Source: Bacteroidales bacterium
GTDB lineage: Bacteria > Bacteroidota > Bacteroidia > Bacteroidales > UBA932
Assembly (NCBI GenBank): GCA_017443465.1
Contig: JAFRXO010000011.1
Location: forward strand, 62,001-126,000
Reading direction: 5' to 3'
DNA: 64,000 nt
Position numbers and translations under genes: made by a program. The notes under the pieces were generated by a model. The model was not told where the DNA came from, made no database searches, and saw nothing but the letters and a program-made list of their open reading frames with translations. Below, piece after piece: positions 52,196 to 62,588 of the stretch; position 1 is the first letter of the stretch; each line of letters opens with the position of its first letter.

Positions 52196-55100
52196 ATGGC
52201 TAAAGAAAAAAAATTCATCACTTGTGACGGGAACACCGCGGTGGCCAACATCGCATACCTGTTCAGCGAGCACGCCGCGATCTATCCCATCACACCGTCA
52301 TCTCCGATGGCAGAAAACATTGATGAATGGGCAGCCCACGGGAAAACCAACCTGTGGGGCGAAACTGTAAAGGTAACTGAGATGGAAAGTGAGGGAGGTG
52401 CCTCCGGTGCGGTCCACGGATCGCTTCAGGCAGGCGTCCTTACCACCACTTACACTGCATCCCAGGGACTGCTCCTCATGATTCCGAACATGTACAAGAT
52501 TGCCGGTGAGATGCTTCCCGCTGTCTTCCATGTTTCAGCACGTTCCCTTGCAACCCATGCCCTTTCCATCTTCGGTGACCACCAGGACGTAATGGCTTGC
52601 CGCCAGACCGGCTTCGCGCTCCTCGCATCCGGTTCTGTCCAGGAGGCACAGGACCTCGCAGCCGTCGCACACCTGTCGGCAATAAAGTCCAGCATTCCTT
52701 TCCTCCACTTCTTCGACGGATTCCGCACATCACACGAGATCCAGAAGATCGAGGCCCTGGACAAAGATGACCTGGCTCCGCTTGTAAGCACCAAGTCCCT
52801 CGAGAAGTTCCGCCTCCGCGCCCTGAATCCCGACGTGCCCGTCACCCGCGGTACCGCACAGAACGGCGACGTCTATTTCCAGGCCGTAGAATCCAGGAAT
52901 GAAGCATATGCTGCAGTCCCCGACATCGTAGCCCGCTACATGGGCGAGATCAGCGAGATCACCGGACGCGAGTACAGGCCCTTCACCTATTACGGTGCAC
53001 CTGACGCAGAGAAGGTCATCGTCGCCATGGGTTCAGTCACCGAGACCGCCAAGGAGACTATCGACTACCTCGCATCCAAAGGCCGCAAGTACGGTCTTAT
53101 CACCGTCCACCTCTACAGGCCCTTCTCGGAGGATTACTTCTTCAAAGTACTTCCCAAGACCGTCAAGAGGATTGCAGTCCTCGACAGGACCAAGGAGCCC
53201 GGATCGCTCGGAGAGCCCCTCTTCCTCGATGTCAAGGCCCTCTTCCAGGGCAAAGAGAACCAGCCCCTCGTAATCGGAGGACGTTACGGTCTCTCTTCCA
53301 AGGACACCACTCCCGCACAGATCGTGGCAGTCTTCGACAACCTTGAGAACGAGAAGCCCAAGACCGATTTCACCATCGGTATCGTAGATGACGTCACCTT
53401 CAAGTCCCTGCCGATCAAGAACGAGATTTCCATCGTCAAGCCCGGCACCACTGAGTGCAAGTTCTACGGACTCGGATCCGACGGTACCGTAGGTGCCAAC
53501 AAGAACACCATCAAGATCATCGGCGGCCACACGCAGCTCTACAGCCAGGCTTACTTCGACTACGACTCCAAGAAGTCCGGCGGTTACACCTGCTCTCACC
53601 TCCGTTTCGGCCCGGTGCCCATCAAGGCCCCCTACCTGGTCTCCACTCCTGACTTCGTAGCCTGCCACGTTCCCTCCTACCTCGAGAAATACGATGTCCT
53701 CAAGGGCATCAAGGACGGCGGCACCCTCCTCCTCAACAGCCTCTGGGATGAAGAGGAGACAGTCAAGAGGATTCCCGACCATGTCAAGTCAATCATCGGC
53801 AAGAAGCACATACGCCTCTTCATTATCAACGCCACCAAGATCGCACGCGAGATAGGACTCGGCGGAAGGACAAACACCATCCTCCAGTCCGCATTCTTCA
53901 AGATTACCAGCATCATCCCATATGAGGACGCTGTCAAGTACATGAAGGATGCCATAGTGCACAGCTACGGCAAGAAGGGCGAGAATGTGGTCAATATGAA
54001 CTACGCTGCCGTTGACCGCGGCGGAGAGTACACCGAGGTCACCGTTCCCGCAGAGTGGGCCAAGATTTCCGCCAAGTTCGAGAACGACAAGAAAGACAGA
54101 CTCGCTCCCGAATTCGTGAAGAAGGTCGCCGACATAGTGAACGCACAGGCAGGTGACACACTCCCCGTAAGCGCATTCACCAAGTACTCAGACGGCACCA
54201 TGCCTTCAGGCACTTCAGCATATGAGAAACGCGGAGTGGCCGTCATGGTTCCCGAGTGGGATGCAGACAAGTGTATCCAGTGCAACACCTGTGCATTCGT
54301 CTGCCCGCACGCCGCCATCCGTCCGTTCCTCCTCACTGACGAGCAGGCTGCCGGAGTTCCCGAAGGACTCAAGCTCGCACAGGGCAAGGGCCTCCAGAAG
54401 GAATTCAAGTATGCAATGTCGATCTCTGTTGACGACTGCACCGGTTGCGGTAACTGCGTCGACGTCTGCCTCGCCAAGCCCGAGAAGGCCCTCAAGCTCG
54501 TTTCCGCTCAGGAACAGGAGCAGGAGCAGGCCAACTTCGACTGGCTCAACACAAAGGTCGGTTACACCGACGAATGGCTGAAGAAGGGTGTCAATCTCAA
54601 GAACGCCCAGTTCGCACAGCCTCTGTTCGAGTTCTCCGGCGCATGCGCAGGCTGCGGTGAGACTCCTTACATCAAGAACATCACCCAGCTCTTCGGCGAC
54701 CATATGATGATTGCCAACGCTACCGGCTGCTCTTCGATCTACGGAGCTTCCTTCCCGGCATCACCCTACTGCACCAACGCCCAGGGTCACGGTCCGGCAT
54801 GGCAGAACTCCCTGTTCGAGGACAACGCCGAGTTCGGACTCGGAATGAAACTCGGTAGCGACCGTGCAAGGGAGACCGTGGCGGAATACATGCTCAAGGG
54901 ACTCCAGAGCGACAGGTTCTCCGACGAGGTCAAGGCCCTCTTCCAGAAGTGGCTCGACAACAAGAACGTCTATGCCGCTACCCGCGAAGTCGCCGACGAA
55001 CTCCTTCCGCTCATCAAGGACAAGAGGGATGCCATCAGCAAGAAACTCATTGAGTACAGGCACTTCATCCCGTCCCGTTCACAGTGGATATTCGGTGGTG

Positions 55101-55726
55101 ACGGCTGGGCATATGACATCGGTTACGGCGGACTCGACCACGTCCTCGCCTCCGGTGAGAATGTCAATGTCCTCGTACTTGACACCGAGGTTTACTCCAA
55201 CACCGGCGGACAGTCCTCCAAGGCCACACCGGCCGGAGCTATCGCCAAGTTCGCAGCCTCCGGAAAGAAGATCCGCAAGAAGGACCTCGGAATGATGGCC
55301 ATCAGCTACGGATACGTCTATGTCGCCCAGGTTGCAATGGGAGCCAGCCCCGCACAGTACATGAATGCCATCAAAGAGGCCGAGGCATATGACGGACCTT
55401 CCCTCATAATTGCATATGCTCCGTGTATCAACCACGGTCTGAGGGCAGGTATGGGTCTTAGCCAGAAAGAGGAGAAGCTCGCAGTGGATTGCGGCTACTG
55501 GCACCTCTACAGGTACAACCCGATGCTCGAGGGAACCGACAAGAATCCGTTCACTCTCGACAGCAAGGAGCCTGACTGGAGCAAGTTCCAGGACTTCCTC
55601 AAGGGCGAGGTCCGTTTCTCATCTCTCTACAAGCTCTTCCCCGACAGGGCTCAGGAGCTTCTGGACAAGACCGAGGAATTCGCCAAGATCCGTCTCGCTA
55701 CTTACAAGCGCATGGCAGGCAAATAA
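52196..55726 (+). CDS. nifJ: Pyruvate:ferredoxin (flavodoxin) oxidoreductase
   Basis: Oxidises pyruvate to acetyl-CoA and CO2 with reduction of ferredoxin, the central anaerobic step. 1176 residues in one chain: pyruvate-binding domain I (YPITPSSPMAENIDEWAA), domains II-III, a ferredoxin domain with two 4Fe-4S motifs at residues 693 (CIQCNTCAFVCP) and 748 (CTGCGNCVDVC), then the thiamine diphosphate domain (CAGCGETPYIKN, GDGWAYDIGYGGLDHV, NTGGQSSKATPAG). Codon use looks highly expressed. No partner gene is needed; a small ferredoxin lies at 63541. Confidence 0.97.
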   Translation: MAKEKKFITCDGNTAVANIAYLFSEHAAIYPITPSSPMAENIDEWAAHGKTNLWGETVKVTEMESEGGASGAVHGSLQAGVLTTTYTASQGLLLMIPNMYKIAGEMLPAVFHVSARSLATHALSIFGDHQDVMACRQTGFALLASGSVQEAQDLAAVAHLSAIKSSIPFLHFFDGFRTSHEIQKIEALDKDDLAPLVSTKSLEKFRLRALNPDVPVTRGTAQNGDVYFQAVESRNEAYAAVPDIVARYMGEISEITGREYRPFTYYGAPDAEKVIVAMGSVTETAKETIDYLASKGRKYGLITVHLYRPFSEDYFFKVLPKTVKRIAVLDRTKEPGSLGEPLFLDVKALFQGKENQPLVIGGRYGLSSKDTTPAQIVAVFDNLENEKPKTDFTIGIVDDVTFKSLPIKNEISIVKPGTTECKFYGLGSDGTVGANKNTIKIIGGHTQLYSQAYFDYDSKKSGGYTCSHLRFGPVPIKAPYLVSTPDFVACHVPSYLEKYDVLKGIKDGGTLLLNSLWDEEETVKRIPDHVKSIIGKKHIRLFIINATKIAREIGLGGRTNTILQSAFFKITSIIPYEDAVKYMKDAIVHSYGKKGENVVNMNYAAVDRGGEYTEVTVPAEWAKISAKFENDKKDRLAPEFVKKVADIVNAQAGDTLPVSAFTKYSDGTMPSGTSAYEKRGVAVMVPEWDADKCIQCNTCAFVCPHAAIRPFLLTDEQAAGVPEGLKLAQGKGLQKEFKYAMSISVDDCTGCGNCVDVCLAKPEKALKLVSAQEQEQEQANFDWLNTKVGYTDEWLKKGVNLKNAQFAQPLFEFSGACAGCGETPYIKNITQLFGDHMMIANATGCSSIYGASFPASPYCTNAQGHGPAWQNSLFEDNAEFGLGMKLGSDRARETVAEYMLKGLQSDRFSDEVKALFQKWLDNKNVYAATREVADELLPLIKDKRDAISKKLIEYRHFIPSRSQWIFGGDGWAYDIGYGGLDHVLASGENVNVLVLDTEVYSNTGGQSSKATPAGAIAKFAASGKKIRKKDLGMMAISYGYVYVAQVAMGASPAQYMNAIKEAEAYDGPSLIIAYAPCINHGLRAGMGLSQKEEKLAVDCGYWHLYRYNPMLEGTDKNPFTLDSKEPDWSKFQDFLKGEVRFSSLYKLFPDRAQELLDKTEEFAKIRLATYKRMAGK

Positions 55727-55739
55727 TCCAGAATCATAA

Positions 55740-56828
55740 ATGGATAAGAAACTCTTTATCGCGGCGCTGCTCCTTGGGGGCAGCGTCGCCTTTTCTCTCC
55801 AGGCACAGACTCCCGTGTGCCCCTGCAATCTCAAACCGAATGAGTCCTATCTCCTCTACCCGAAAGGACAGGGAGTGGATGAGGGAATCATGGTAGAAAA
55901 AACCGTAGTCCTGGACAAGGCGGCAGCCCGCAAGGCCCGCTCCAAGACCTCGGTGGTACGCACTCCGATCACTCTCGGCCCGGGTGAATCCAACGGCTAC
56001 ACTGTCCCGGAGAGCATGAACAGCAATGGCAACATCGAGTTCGTAGGAGACAGTGCCAGGATAGACATATACATACCGGAACATCCTAACGGCCAGATGG
56101 TTGTCAACTGCGCCGGTGGCGGCTACCGCATCGTTTCCTCCTGGAATGAGGGAGTGTACGCGGCAAACTGGCTGGTAAGCCAGGGTATCACCGCATGCAT
56201 AGTGACTTACCGCCTCCCGAACGGCCACTGGGAAATCCCTCTGCGTGACATGCAGAACGCCTTCCGCTGGTGCAGGGCCAATGCCAAGCGCCTTGGGGTA
56301 GACCAGATCGGTGTGATGGGTTATTCGGCCGGAGGACATCTCGCAGCCAGCGTATCCACAATGTACGTTGACTCTCTCACCCGCCCGGATTTCTCGGTGC
56401 TTATCTATCCTGTCATCACACTGGAGAAGCGCGACACCCATATGGGGACCCGCCAGTACCTCCTCGGCAAGGATGCGGAATGGGCTGAGAAGGCCCAGAA
56501 CGGAGATGCATATGCCGAGGCTGTCCACTACGGTCTTCAGGCGCGCTATTCCCTCCAAAACAACGTCACACCTGACACTCCCCCGACTTTCATGGCCCTC
56601 AGTGCCAACGACAAGACAGTCCCTGTCAGCAACAGCCTCATGTACTTCCAGAAACTGGTAGACAACAAAGTGCCTTGCGAGATGCACATCTATCCCACAG
56701 GAGGACACGGATGGGGTTTCACCACGTCAGAATTCGGTGCAGGAGGACGGGACGGGATCAAAGAATACCGCTCAGAATTCTTCACGGCGCTTTCGCGTTT
56801 CCTCAAGGACGTCCACAGCAAGAAATGA
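55740..56828 (+). CDS. Secreted alpha/beta hydrolase (esterase-like)
   Basis: 362 residues with a signal peptide ending SLQAQ. The alpha/beta hydrolase fold has the oxyanion GGGYR, nucleophile MGYSAGGHLAAS (serine near residue 199), and a C-terminal HGWGFT histidine. It resembles the carbohydrate esterase/BD-FAE lipase group, so it may remove acetyl or other acyl groups from glycans. It lies 13 bases after the PFOR gene but is unlikely to be functionally linked. Confidence 0.82.
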   Translation: MDKKLFIAALLLGGSVAFSLQAQTPVCPCNLKPNESYLLYPKGQGVDEGIMVEKTVVLDKAAARKARSKTSVVRTPITLGPGESNGYTVPESMNSNGNIEFVGDSARIDIYIPEHPNGQMVVNCAGGGYRIVSSWNEGVYAANWLVSQGITACIVTYRLPNGHWEIPLRDMQNAFRWCRANAKRLGVDQIGVMGYSAGGHLAASVSTMYVDSLTRPDFSVLIYPVITLEKRDTHMGTRQYLLGKDAEWAEKAQNGDAYAEAVHYGLQARYSLQNNVTPDTPPTFMALSANDKTVPVSNSLMYFQKLVDNKVPCEMHIYPTGGHGWGFTTSEFGAGGRDGIKEYRSEFFTALSRFLKDVHSKK

Positions 56829-56833
56829 GTCTC

Positions 56834-57643
56834 TCAGAGGTTGTCTGACAGGATTTCCGCGAACTTCCTTCCCAGGGGAGAATCCCCGGCCCGGAGGCGC
56901 AGGTCGCACTGAAGGTGCGGAAGCGGGACGGAAATCAACTGCAGACCGGATGACTTTACGGCCGGAAACGGCAGTATTCCAATGGTTTCGGTTTCGGCCG
57001 AAACCATTTGTTTTATCATCCCGGCCGATTCACCGGCAAGGCATATGCGCGAGGTGATGTCCAAGGGAAGGAACTGGACATATGGCTTCCAGACCGCGAA
57101 GCGCACTCCCGGCCCGGCATCTTCGAGGGCGGCAAGCGAAGCATATGCATGATTCGAGGTGAAAGCCACCGCCCGAACCGTCCCGGCTATTTCTCCGCTG
57201 AAATCCAGGACTCCGTTGCGGCGCGATAAAGAGAGGCTGATGTCCGGCTCTTCATCATAAGCTGAAATTATGAAATCCAGCTCGGGATCAGATGCTTTCA
57301 AAGCGAGAATTACAGGGGGAAGGATATAATCTGCCACCATTTCACCGGCCATCAGACGTATCGGGCGCTTAGGGACTCCGGGACCAAGGGTCGCGAACAT
57401 ATCCGACACAGCGCCGTACCAGTACTGTATCTTATCAGCATATGACTTGAATACAAGGCCTTGCTGTGTCAGTGTAACCTCGTTTCGTCCCCTTTCGAAG
57501 AGCTGCCGTCCGAGATCTTTCTCAAGCTGTGCAACGCTCTGGCTGACTGCTGGTTGGGTTATGCCAAGTTCGCGTGCCGCACGGGTGAAATTCCCGGTGC
57601 GCGCCACAGTCAGAAATATTTTGAGCCTGGAGTCTTCGAACAT
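56834..57643 (-). CDS. LysR-family transcriptional regulator
   Basis: 269 residues. The N-terminal winged helix (RLKIFLTVARTGNFTRAARE, LGITQPAVSQSVAQLEKDLG) is classic LysR. The ligand-binding half is a little short but complete (PIRLMAGEMVADYILPPVIL). It diverges from an M16 peptidase, which may be its target, and is convergent with the esterase. Confidence 0.9.
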   Translation of the reverse strand: MFEDSRLKIFLTVARTGNFTRAARELGITQPAVSQSVAQLEKDLGRQLFERGRNEVTLTQQGLVFKSYADKIQYWYGAVSDMFATLGPGVPKRPIRLMAGEMVADYILPPVILALKASDPELDFIISAYDEEPDISLSLSRRNGVLDFSGEIAGTVRAVAFTSNHAYASLAALEDAGPGVRFAVWKPYVQFLPLDITSRICLAGESAGMIKQMVSAETETIGILPFPAVKSSGLQLISVPLPHLQCDLRLRAGDSPLGRKFAEILSDNL

Positions 57644-57660
57644 AAGTTTGGCTTATGATG

Positions 57661-57687
57661 CAAAAATAAATAATTGCTGTATATTTG
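57661..57687. promoter_or_regulatory. Divergent promoter boxes of lysR-type and M16 genes
   Basis: Minus-strand TATTTTTG (57661-57668) and plus-strand TATATTTG (57680-57687) fit TAnnTTTG and lie 11 bases apart in the 84-bp gap. Confidence 0.55.
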
Positions 57688-57727
57688 CATACTTTTTTGC
57701 ACAATTATTTCATTATCTGATTCTAAT

Positions 57728-60550
57728 ATGAAAAGAAGCTTAATCTTGGTTGTTTCCCTCCTGCTCGCAGGCGTGACACTCTTTGCCCAGGGACAGCCCC
57801 AGGTCCTTCCGAACGATCCTGAAGTACGTCAGGGTAAGCTCGAAAACGGGATGACCTACTACATCCGTCACAATGCACTGCCTGAAAAGAGGGCAGAGTT
57901 CTATCTTGCCACCAACGTCGGTGCAATCCAGGAGACTCCCGACCAGGACGGTCTTGCCCACTTCCTGGAGCATATGTGCTTCAATGGGACGAAGAATTTC
58001 CCCGGAAAGGGAATCCTTGACTGGCTCCAGAGCATCGGTGCTTCCTTCGGAGGAAATGTAAATGCATCCACCGGTTTCGAAGAGACCCAGTACATGCTCA
58101 ATAACATTCCCCTTGTCCGCCAGAGCGTTATCGACACATGTATCCTCATCCTCCACGACTACTCCCACTTCGTAACCAACGACCCGAAGGAGATAGACCT
58201 TGAGCGCCCTGTGATCCTCGAGGAGCGCCGCGCCAGGCGCAATGCCAGCTGGAGGACCTTCGAGCGTTCCCTTCCCTACTACTATGCAGACAGTAAATAT
58301 GCTACCTGCACCCTTATCGGAAGCGAAGAGAACCTCAAGACCTTCAAGCCCGAAAGCCTCTGGAACTTCTACAAGACCTGGTACACTCCTGACAAGCAGG
58401 CTATCATAGTAGTCGGAGACGTAGATGTGGATTATGTAGAGAATGTACTCAAGAAGACTTTCGCCGACATCCCCGCAGCCGAGAACCCCGCCGAGAAGGC
58501 CTACATCAAGGTCCCTGGATGTGCTGAGCCCAGGATCGGAATCATCACCGACCCGGAAACCACAGCCTCCTCCATCGAGATGCTCTGGCTGAGCGAAGCC
58601 ATGCCGGAAATCTACAACAGCACAATCGTAGGTGAGCTCACAGACATCATGAAGGACATCATCAGCCAGGTAATGGCCGAGCGCTTCGAGGACATCACCG
58701 CCAAGCCGGATGCACCGTTCCTTTCCGGTTCCTTCGGCATCGGGAACCTCTGCGAGACCACCGAGGCCTCCATGGCCGATGTAAGGCTCTCACCCGACAA
58801 CATCCTCGCCGGCTTTGAAGCTTTCTACACTGAAATCGAGAAAATGCGCCGCTTCGGCCTCGGAGACGCTGAGGTAGAACGTGCCAAGAGCAACATCCTC
58901 TCTTACTATGAGTCCGCTGCTAAGAAGGCTGAGACCCGCAAGAACCCCGAGTTCGTGCGCCCGCTCATCCAGAACTTCTTCGACAGCTACGCATATATGG
59001 ATCCTAACACCGAGTACGAACTGGTCCAGCAGATCATGCCTATGATCAATGCCCAGGCCGTCAACCAGGCAGCCCAGACATGCGTCACCGACTCCAACCT
59101 CGTAGTCATATATTCGGCTCCCGAGAAGGCCGGCATGAATCACCCGACCCAGGCCCAGCTCCTGGAAATCATCAACAAGGTAAAGGCATCTGACATCAAG
59201 GCCAATGTCGAAGAAGCAGTTGTCACCGAACTCCTCGACCCGTCAGCCCTTAAGGGCTCCAAGGTAAAGAAGACCGCAGACGCCATCTACGGTGCCAAGG
59301 AAATCGCTCTCAAGAACGGAGTTACCGTTCTCCTTTATCCTTCTGACAGGGAGAAAGACAGGATTTCCTTCACACTCGAGAAGAAGGGCGGCCTTTCCAT
59401 CCTTCCCGTAGAGGACATGCCCAGCTTCGATGAGAACATCATGAGTCTCTTCGAGAGGAACCAGGGTGTTTCCAAGTTCAGCAGCACAGACCTCACGAAG
59501 GCCCTTTCCGGAAAGAACGTTTCCGTCAATCCTTACATCAGTGAACTGTTCCACGGAATCTCCGGAAACAGCACTGTGAAAGACCTGGAGACCGCATTCC
59601 AGCTGATGTATCTCTACTTCACGGATCCCCGCTTCGACCAGAACGAGTATGACACTGCCATCAAGTCGCTCAACGCTATCCTCCCGAACTTCATGAGCAC
59701 TCCGACCTATCCGCTCTACAAGGCCCTTTACAAGACAGCCTACGGCGACAATCCCCGCAAGCTTTTCGTCTCACCCGAGATCGTTGAAAAGGCAAATCTC
59801 CAGACCATTGAAAAGGACTACCGCAAGCTCTTCAGCGATGCTGCCGGTGCAGTCGCCATAATTGTCGGAGATTTCAAGGTAGATGAGATCACTCCGCTAG
59901 TAGTGAAGTATTTCGGTTCCCTGCCCAAGGGTAAGAAAGCCACTGACTGGGTAGATCCCAAGACCGACGTCCTTCCGGGTGCCCGCACCAATGACTTCAC
60001 GACCGACATGGAGACCCCGATGACCACCGTCATCGACATCTACTCCGCCGATGCGGAGTATTCCGAGAAACTCCGTGCAGCCATCAGTGCAGTCGATTAC
60101 ATCCTCAACATGAGGTACGTCACTTCCCTGCGTGAGGAAGCAGGCGGCACCTATGGTGCAAGCGTCAGCGCCTCCCTGGAAAGGATCCCGACTCCTAAGG
60201 CAGAAGTCCAGATTTCCTTCAACAGCAAGCCGGCTTCAGCCGACCAGCTCCGTGAACTTGCAGCCAAGGGCTTCAAGGAACTTGCTGAGCAGGGTCCGAC
60301 CGATTCCGAGTTCGACATGACGATCAAGAATCTCCAGAAGAACATCCCGGAGAGCCGCCAGCGCAATGCTTACTGGACCTCTGCTATCCGCACCAACTAC
60401 TACTATGGTGAGGACCGCGACCAGGCCTGGGAGGCTGCCGTGAATGCCCTCACCGCCGATGACATCAAGGCTGCCGCCGCCCTCGTCTATGGTGCAGGCA
60501 ACTTCGTCGAAATCGTCCAGAGACCCGGCTCCACCTCCGAGAAAGAGTAG
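57728..60550 (+). CDS. M16-family zinc metallopeptidase
   Basis: A 940-residue secreted pitrilysin/insulinase-type protease. ATG 57728 gives a signal peptide ending TLFAQ; the longer frame begins in the promoter. The inverted zinc motif HFLEH is at residues 78-82, with a downstream glutamate in ILEERRAR. Both M16 halves are present in one chain: the N-terminal active half and a C-terminal inactive half (SLREEAGGTYGASVSASLER). Its high-expression-like codon use and few CATATG sites differ from its neighbours. Likely digests peptides in the periplasm. Confidence 0.93.
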   Translation: MKRSLILVVSLLLAGVTLFAQGQPQVLPNDPEVRQGKLENGMTYYIRHNALPEKRAEFYLATNVGAIQETPDQDGLAHFLEHMCFNGTKNFPGKGILDWLQSIGASFGGNVNASTGFEETQYMLNNIPLVRQSVIDTCILILHDYSHFVTNDPKEIDLERPVILEERRARRNASWRTFERSLPYYYADSKYATCTLIGSEENLKTFKPESLWNFYKTWYTPDKQAIIVVGDVDVDYVENVLKKTFADIPAAENPAEKAYIKVPGCAEPRIGIITDPETTASSIEMLWLSEAMPEIYNSTIVGELTDIMKDIISQVMAERFEDITAKPDAPFLSGSFGIGNLCETTEASMADVRLSPDNILAGFEAFYTEIEKMRRFGLGDAEVERAKSNILSYYESAAKKAETRKNPEFVRPLIQNFFDSYAYMDPNTEYELVQQIMPMINAQAVNQAAQTCVTDSNLVVIYSAPEKAGMNHPTQAQLLEIINKVKASDIKANVEEAVVTELLDPSALKGSKVKKTADAIYGAKEIALKNGVTVLLYPSDREKDRISFTLEKKGGLSILPVEDMPSFDENIMSLFERNQGVSKFSSTDLTKALSGKNVSVNPYISELFHGISGNSTVKDLETAFQLMYLYFTDPRFDQNEYDTAIKSLNAILPNFMSTPTYPLYKALYKTAYGDNPRKLFVSPEIVEKANLQTIEKDYRKLFSDAAGAVAIIVGDFKVDEITPLVVKYFGSLPKGKKATDWVDPKTDVLPGARTNDFTTDMETPMTTVIDIYSADAEYSEKLRAAISAVDYILNMRYVTSLREEAGGTYGASVSASLERIPTPKAEVQISFNSKPASADQLRELAAKGFKELAEQGPTDSEFDMTIKNLQKNIPESRQRNAYWTSAIRTNYYYGEDRDQAWEAAVNALTADDIKAAAALVYGAGNFVEIVQRPGSTSEKE

Positions 60551-60580
60551 AGAGTTCCCTACTGGGATTCCATTTTTAAC

Positions 60581-60616
60581 GCGACCCCCGTATTTTCATC
60601 AATTAACGGGGGTCGT
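60581..60616. repeat. Hairpin unit H3
   Basis: An 11-bp stem, GCGACCCCCGT with ACGGGGGTCGT, one end pair being a wobble, around a 14-base AT-rich loop. It lies 31 bases after the M16 stop and may also act as a terminator. Confidence 0.7.
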
Positions 60617-60650
60617 GCTATATTTTCTGCCCAAAACGGCATTTTAAGCT

Positions 60651-60690
60651 GCGCGACCACGCTGATTCACGTAAACTACAGGGGTCGTGC
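60651..60690. repeat. Hairpin unit H4
   Basis: Arms GCGCGACC and GGTCGTGC (8 pairs with one wobble). The loop contains ACTACAG just before the right arm, as H1 and H2 have CTACAG. Its stem bases match those of H3, so H3 and H4 are sister units. Confidence 0.65.
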
Positions 60691-60697
60691 AATCCTT

Positions 60698-60899
60698 CTC
60701 TCCCCCGGACCGGGACGAGCCTCATACGTCACCGGCAGGGCAGGACTTCGCACCGCCGGCTCGACGGCTGACTCGGAACTTTTATCCGCCTTACGGCGTA
60801 TAACGTTCCTCAGACACTCGCCGTCGCGGGACACCGGCTCCACTCGTCCTGCCGGGAACCTGCCGTCTCCAAATCGGCTCGCCCCGGTCCGGGGGAGAG
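60698..60899 (-). repeat. Two-copy structured element, copy 2
   Basis: 202 bp, reversed relative to copy 1 at 33751. The terminal inverted repeats are perfect over 17 bp (CTCTCCCCCGGACCGGG). The internal nested stems of copy 1 are all kept. Two stem pairs changed on both sides: T-A to G-C in the GACGxCAGG stem and A-T to G-C at the outer end of the xCCGGC stem. The apical loop changed from GTCA to GTAA within an unchanged CGCC/GGCG stem. It is flanked by hairpin units H3 and H4 on one side. Confidence 0.8.
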
Positions 60900-61014
60900 G
60901 CAACTGAAATTCTCATTCTGTGGACCGTTGAAGTAGCTTCAAATACCACGATTGCGCACAATTTATATTTTATTTTTTGTAGATTTACGGTCAGAACACT
61001 AATCACTTACAACC

Positions 61015-62550
61015 ATGAAAGCATCCAGATTAATCGCGGCAGCGACAGTTTTCTTTATTGCAGCTGCGCCTATGTCCGCCCAGGGCTTCCTGAAAAACTT
61101 GGCTGAAAAGGCAAAGAGTGAAGTAAACAAGGCCGTAAACAATGCTGTCGGGACCACCGACAACAACGGATCGAATGCTTCTTCCAACGCCGTCAAAAGC
61201 GTTACTTCTGCTATCCCCGCCGCCAAGGGAAAGACTTATTACGTAAGCGCTTCTACCGGTTCTGCCCGCGCAGACGGTCTCACTCCCTCCACTGCAATGA
61301 GAGACCTTCAGAAAGCCATAGATACGGCCGAGGACAATGACCAGATCTTTGTCGCGGAAGGCAATTATCTCGGGAACCTTGACAGGGGCTATATCCAGGT
61401 CGGAAAATTCGGAGATGCCACTCATGATTTCGGAAAATTCATCAGCCTTTATGGAGGATACTCTCCGGACTTCAGCGAACGGAATGTCATCAAGCATGTG
61501 ACCAAGTTCCAGCCCGTAGACCAGCAGTTCACCGCCCCGCTGTTCAACTTCAACGCCAGGAGACCTTACGGTTACACCGGACCGGAAGGGACAGTGGTAA
61601 TCGACGGCTTCGTCTTCGACTTCGGAGAGAACAACCTCTACTGCGTCGCAAATGTGGACGACCATGTTACGGGAACCCCCAATGAAGGTGTCCTTACCGG
61701 CCGTTTCATCGAACCCGGTGCATCAGTCAGCGTTCCCAAGGTAGGATACGCCAACGGAGATGAATACGGCCTGCATATGGATGTTGAAGGCAAGGTCCGC
61801 ATTTCGAACTGCATATTCGTCAACTGCCGCGACTACGGTATCCAGGCACTTATGGGCAAGGGACATATGGAGATATGCAACAACATTTTCATCGCCTGCC
61901 GTTATGCCGCATGCCAGGTCAGGGGCAATGTCAAGGATGCCGACATCGAAAAAGTCTCCCTTGATTTCCATCACAACACCGTCCTCTTCAGCTGGACCCG
62001 CACCAAGGCATATGAAGACATGGGACAGGGCTTCCGCTTCATGAACGGAATCCGCACCATCAATGTTTACAACAACATATTCGGCTGCAACAGCAACTGT
62101 GCAGTCGAAAGGGTGTACTACGAAGCCAACAAAGAACTTGAGAAACTCAAGGTAAGCAACCTGTACAACAATTACTTCTTCGCCAACCGCAGGGACCTCG
62201 AGATCGCAGCATCCGGTGCTGCATCCATTTCAGTACCTGCCGCGAGGATCGATGAGGCTGAGCAGATCGGTCCCAAATACGAAGGGAACATGGAAATGCC
62301 GGAAGGCAACGATGCATTCATCAATGCAATCGACAAGTCTTATCTCGAGGGATTCATGACCCTGAAGATCATCCAGTCCCAGAGCTACAACGCCAACTCC
62401 GCCGCCAACCAGGTCAACCGCCTCTTCGGCCTGAACCAGCAGGGCAGCGAGATAGTCCGTCCCAGCATGTACTTCAACAAGTACCCATGGGAAAAGGCTA
62501 AGGACCTCTTCGGCAGGGTTTCCGGCTACGGCGCCCAGATGCCGAAATAA
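61015..62550 (+). CDS. Secreted right-handed beta-helix repeat protein
   Basis: 511 residues with a signal peptide ending APMSAQ. A ~50-residue alanine/asparagine-rich segment follows, then a DUF1565/pectate-lyase-like start (YYVSASTGSARADGLTPSTA, IFVAEGNYLG) and beta-helix rungs (CIFVNCRDYGIQALMG, HMEICNNIFIACRYAACQV, INVYNNIFGC). Such folds bind or cleave polysaccharides, but no catalytic set can be pointed out. 38 bases separate it from the nuclease gene. Confidence 0.75.
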   Translation: MKASRLIAAATVFFIAAAPMSAQGFLKNLAEKAKSEVNKAVNNAVGTTDNNGSNASSNAVKSVTSAIPAAKGKTYYVSASTGSARADGLTPSTAMRDLQKAIDTAEDNDQIFVAEGNYLGNLDRGYIQVGKFGDATHDFGKFISLYGGYSPDFSERNVIKHVTKFQPVDQQFTAPLFNFNARRPYGYTGPEGTVVIDGFVFDFGENNLYCVANVDDHVTGTPNEGVLTGRFIEPGASVSVPKVGYANGDEYGLHMDVEGKVRISNCIFVNCRDYGIQALMGKGHMEICNNIFIACRYAACQVRGNVKDADIEKVSLDFHHNTVLFSWTRTKAYEDMGQGFRFMNGIRTINVYNNIFGCNSNCAVERVYYEANKELEKLKVSNLYNNYFFANRRDLEIAASGAASISVPAARIDEAEQIGPKYEGNMEMPEGNDAFINAIDKSYLEGFMTLKIIQSQSYNANSAANQVNRLFGLNQQGSEIVRPSMYFNKYPWEKAKDLFGRVSGYGAQMPK

Positions 62551-62588
62551 CCGGCACAAGAACGCAGCCTTCATAAACATGAATAAAC

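Larger units (their letters stand above)
60551..61014. other. Second gene-free repeat block
   Basis: 464 bp between the M16 gene and the beta-helix gene. It holds two hairpin units (60581-60616 and 60651-60690), the second copy of the ~200-bp element (60698-60899, reversed), a fragment like the H2 arm (60907-60919), and an AT-rich stretch before the next gene that probably holds its promoter. Confidence 0.8.
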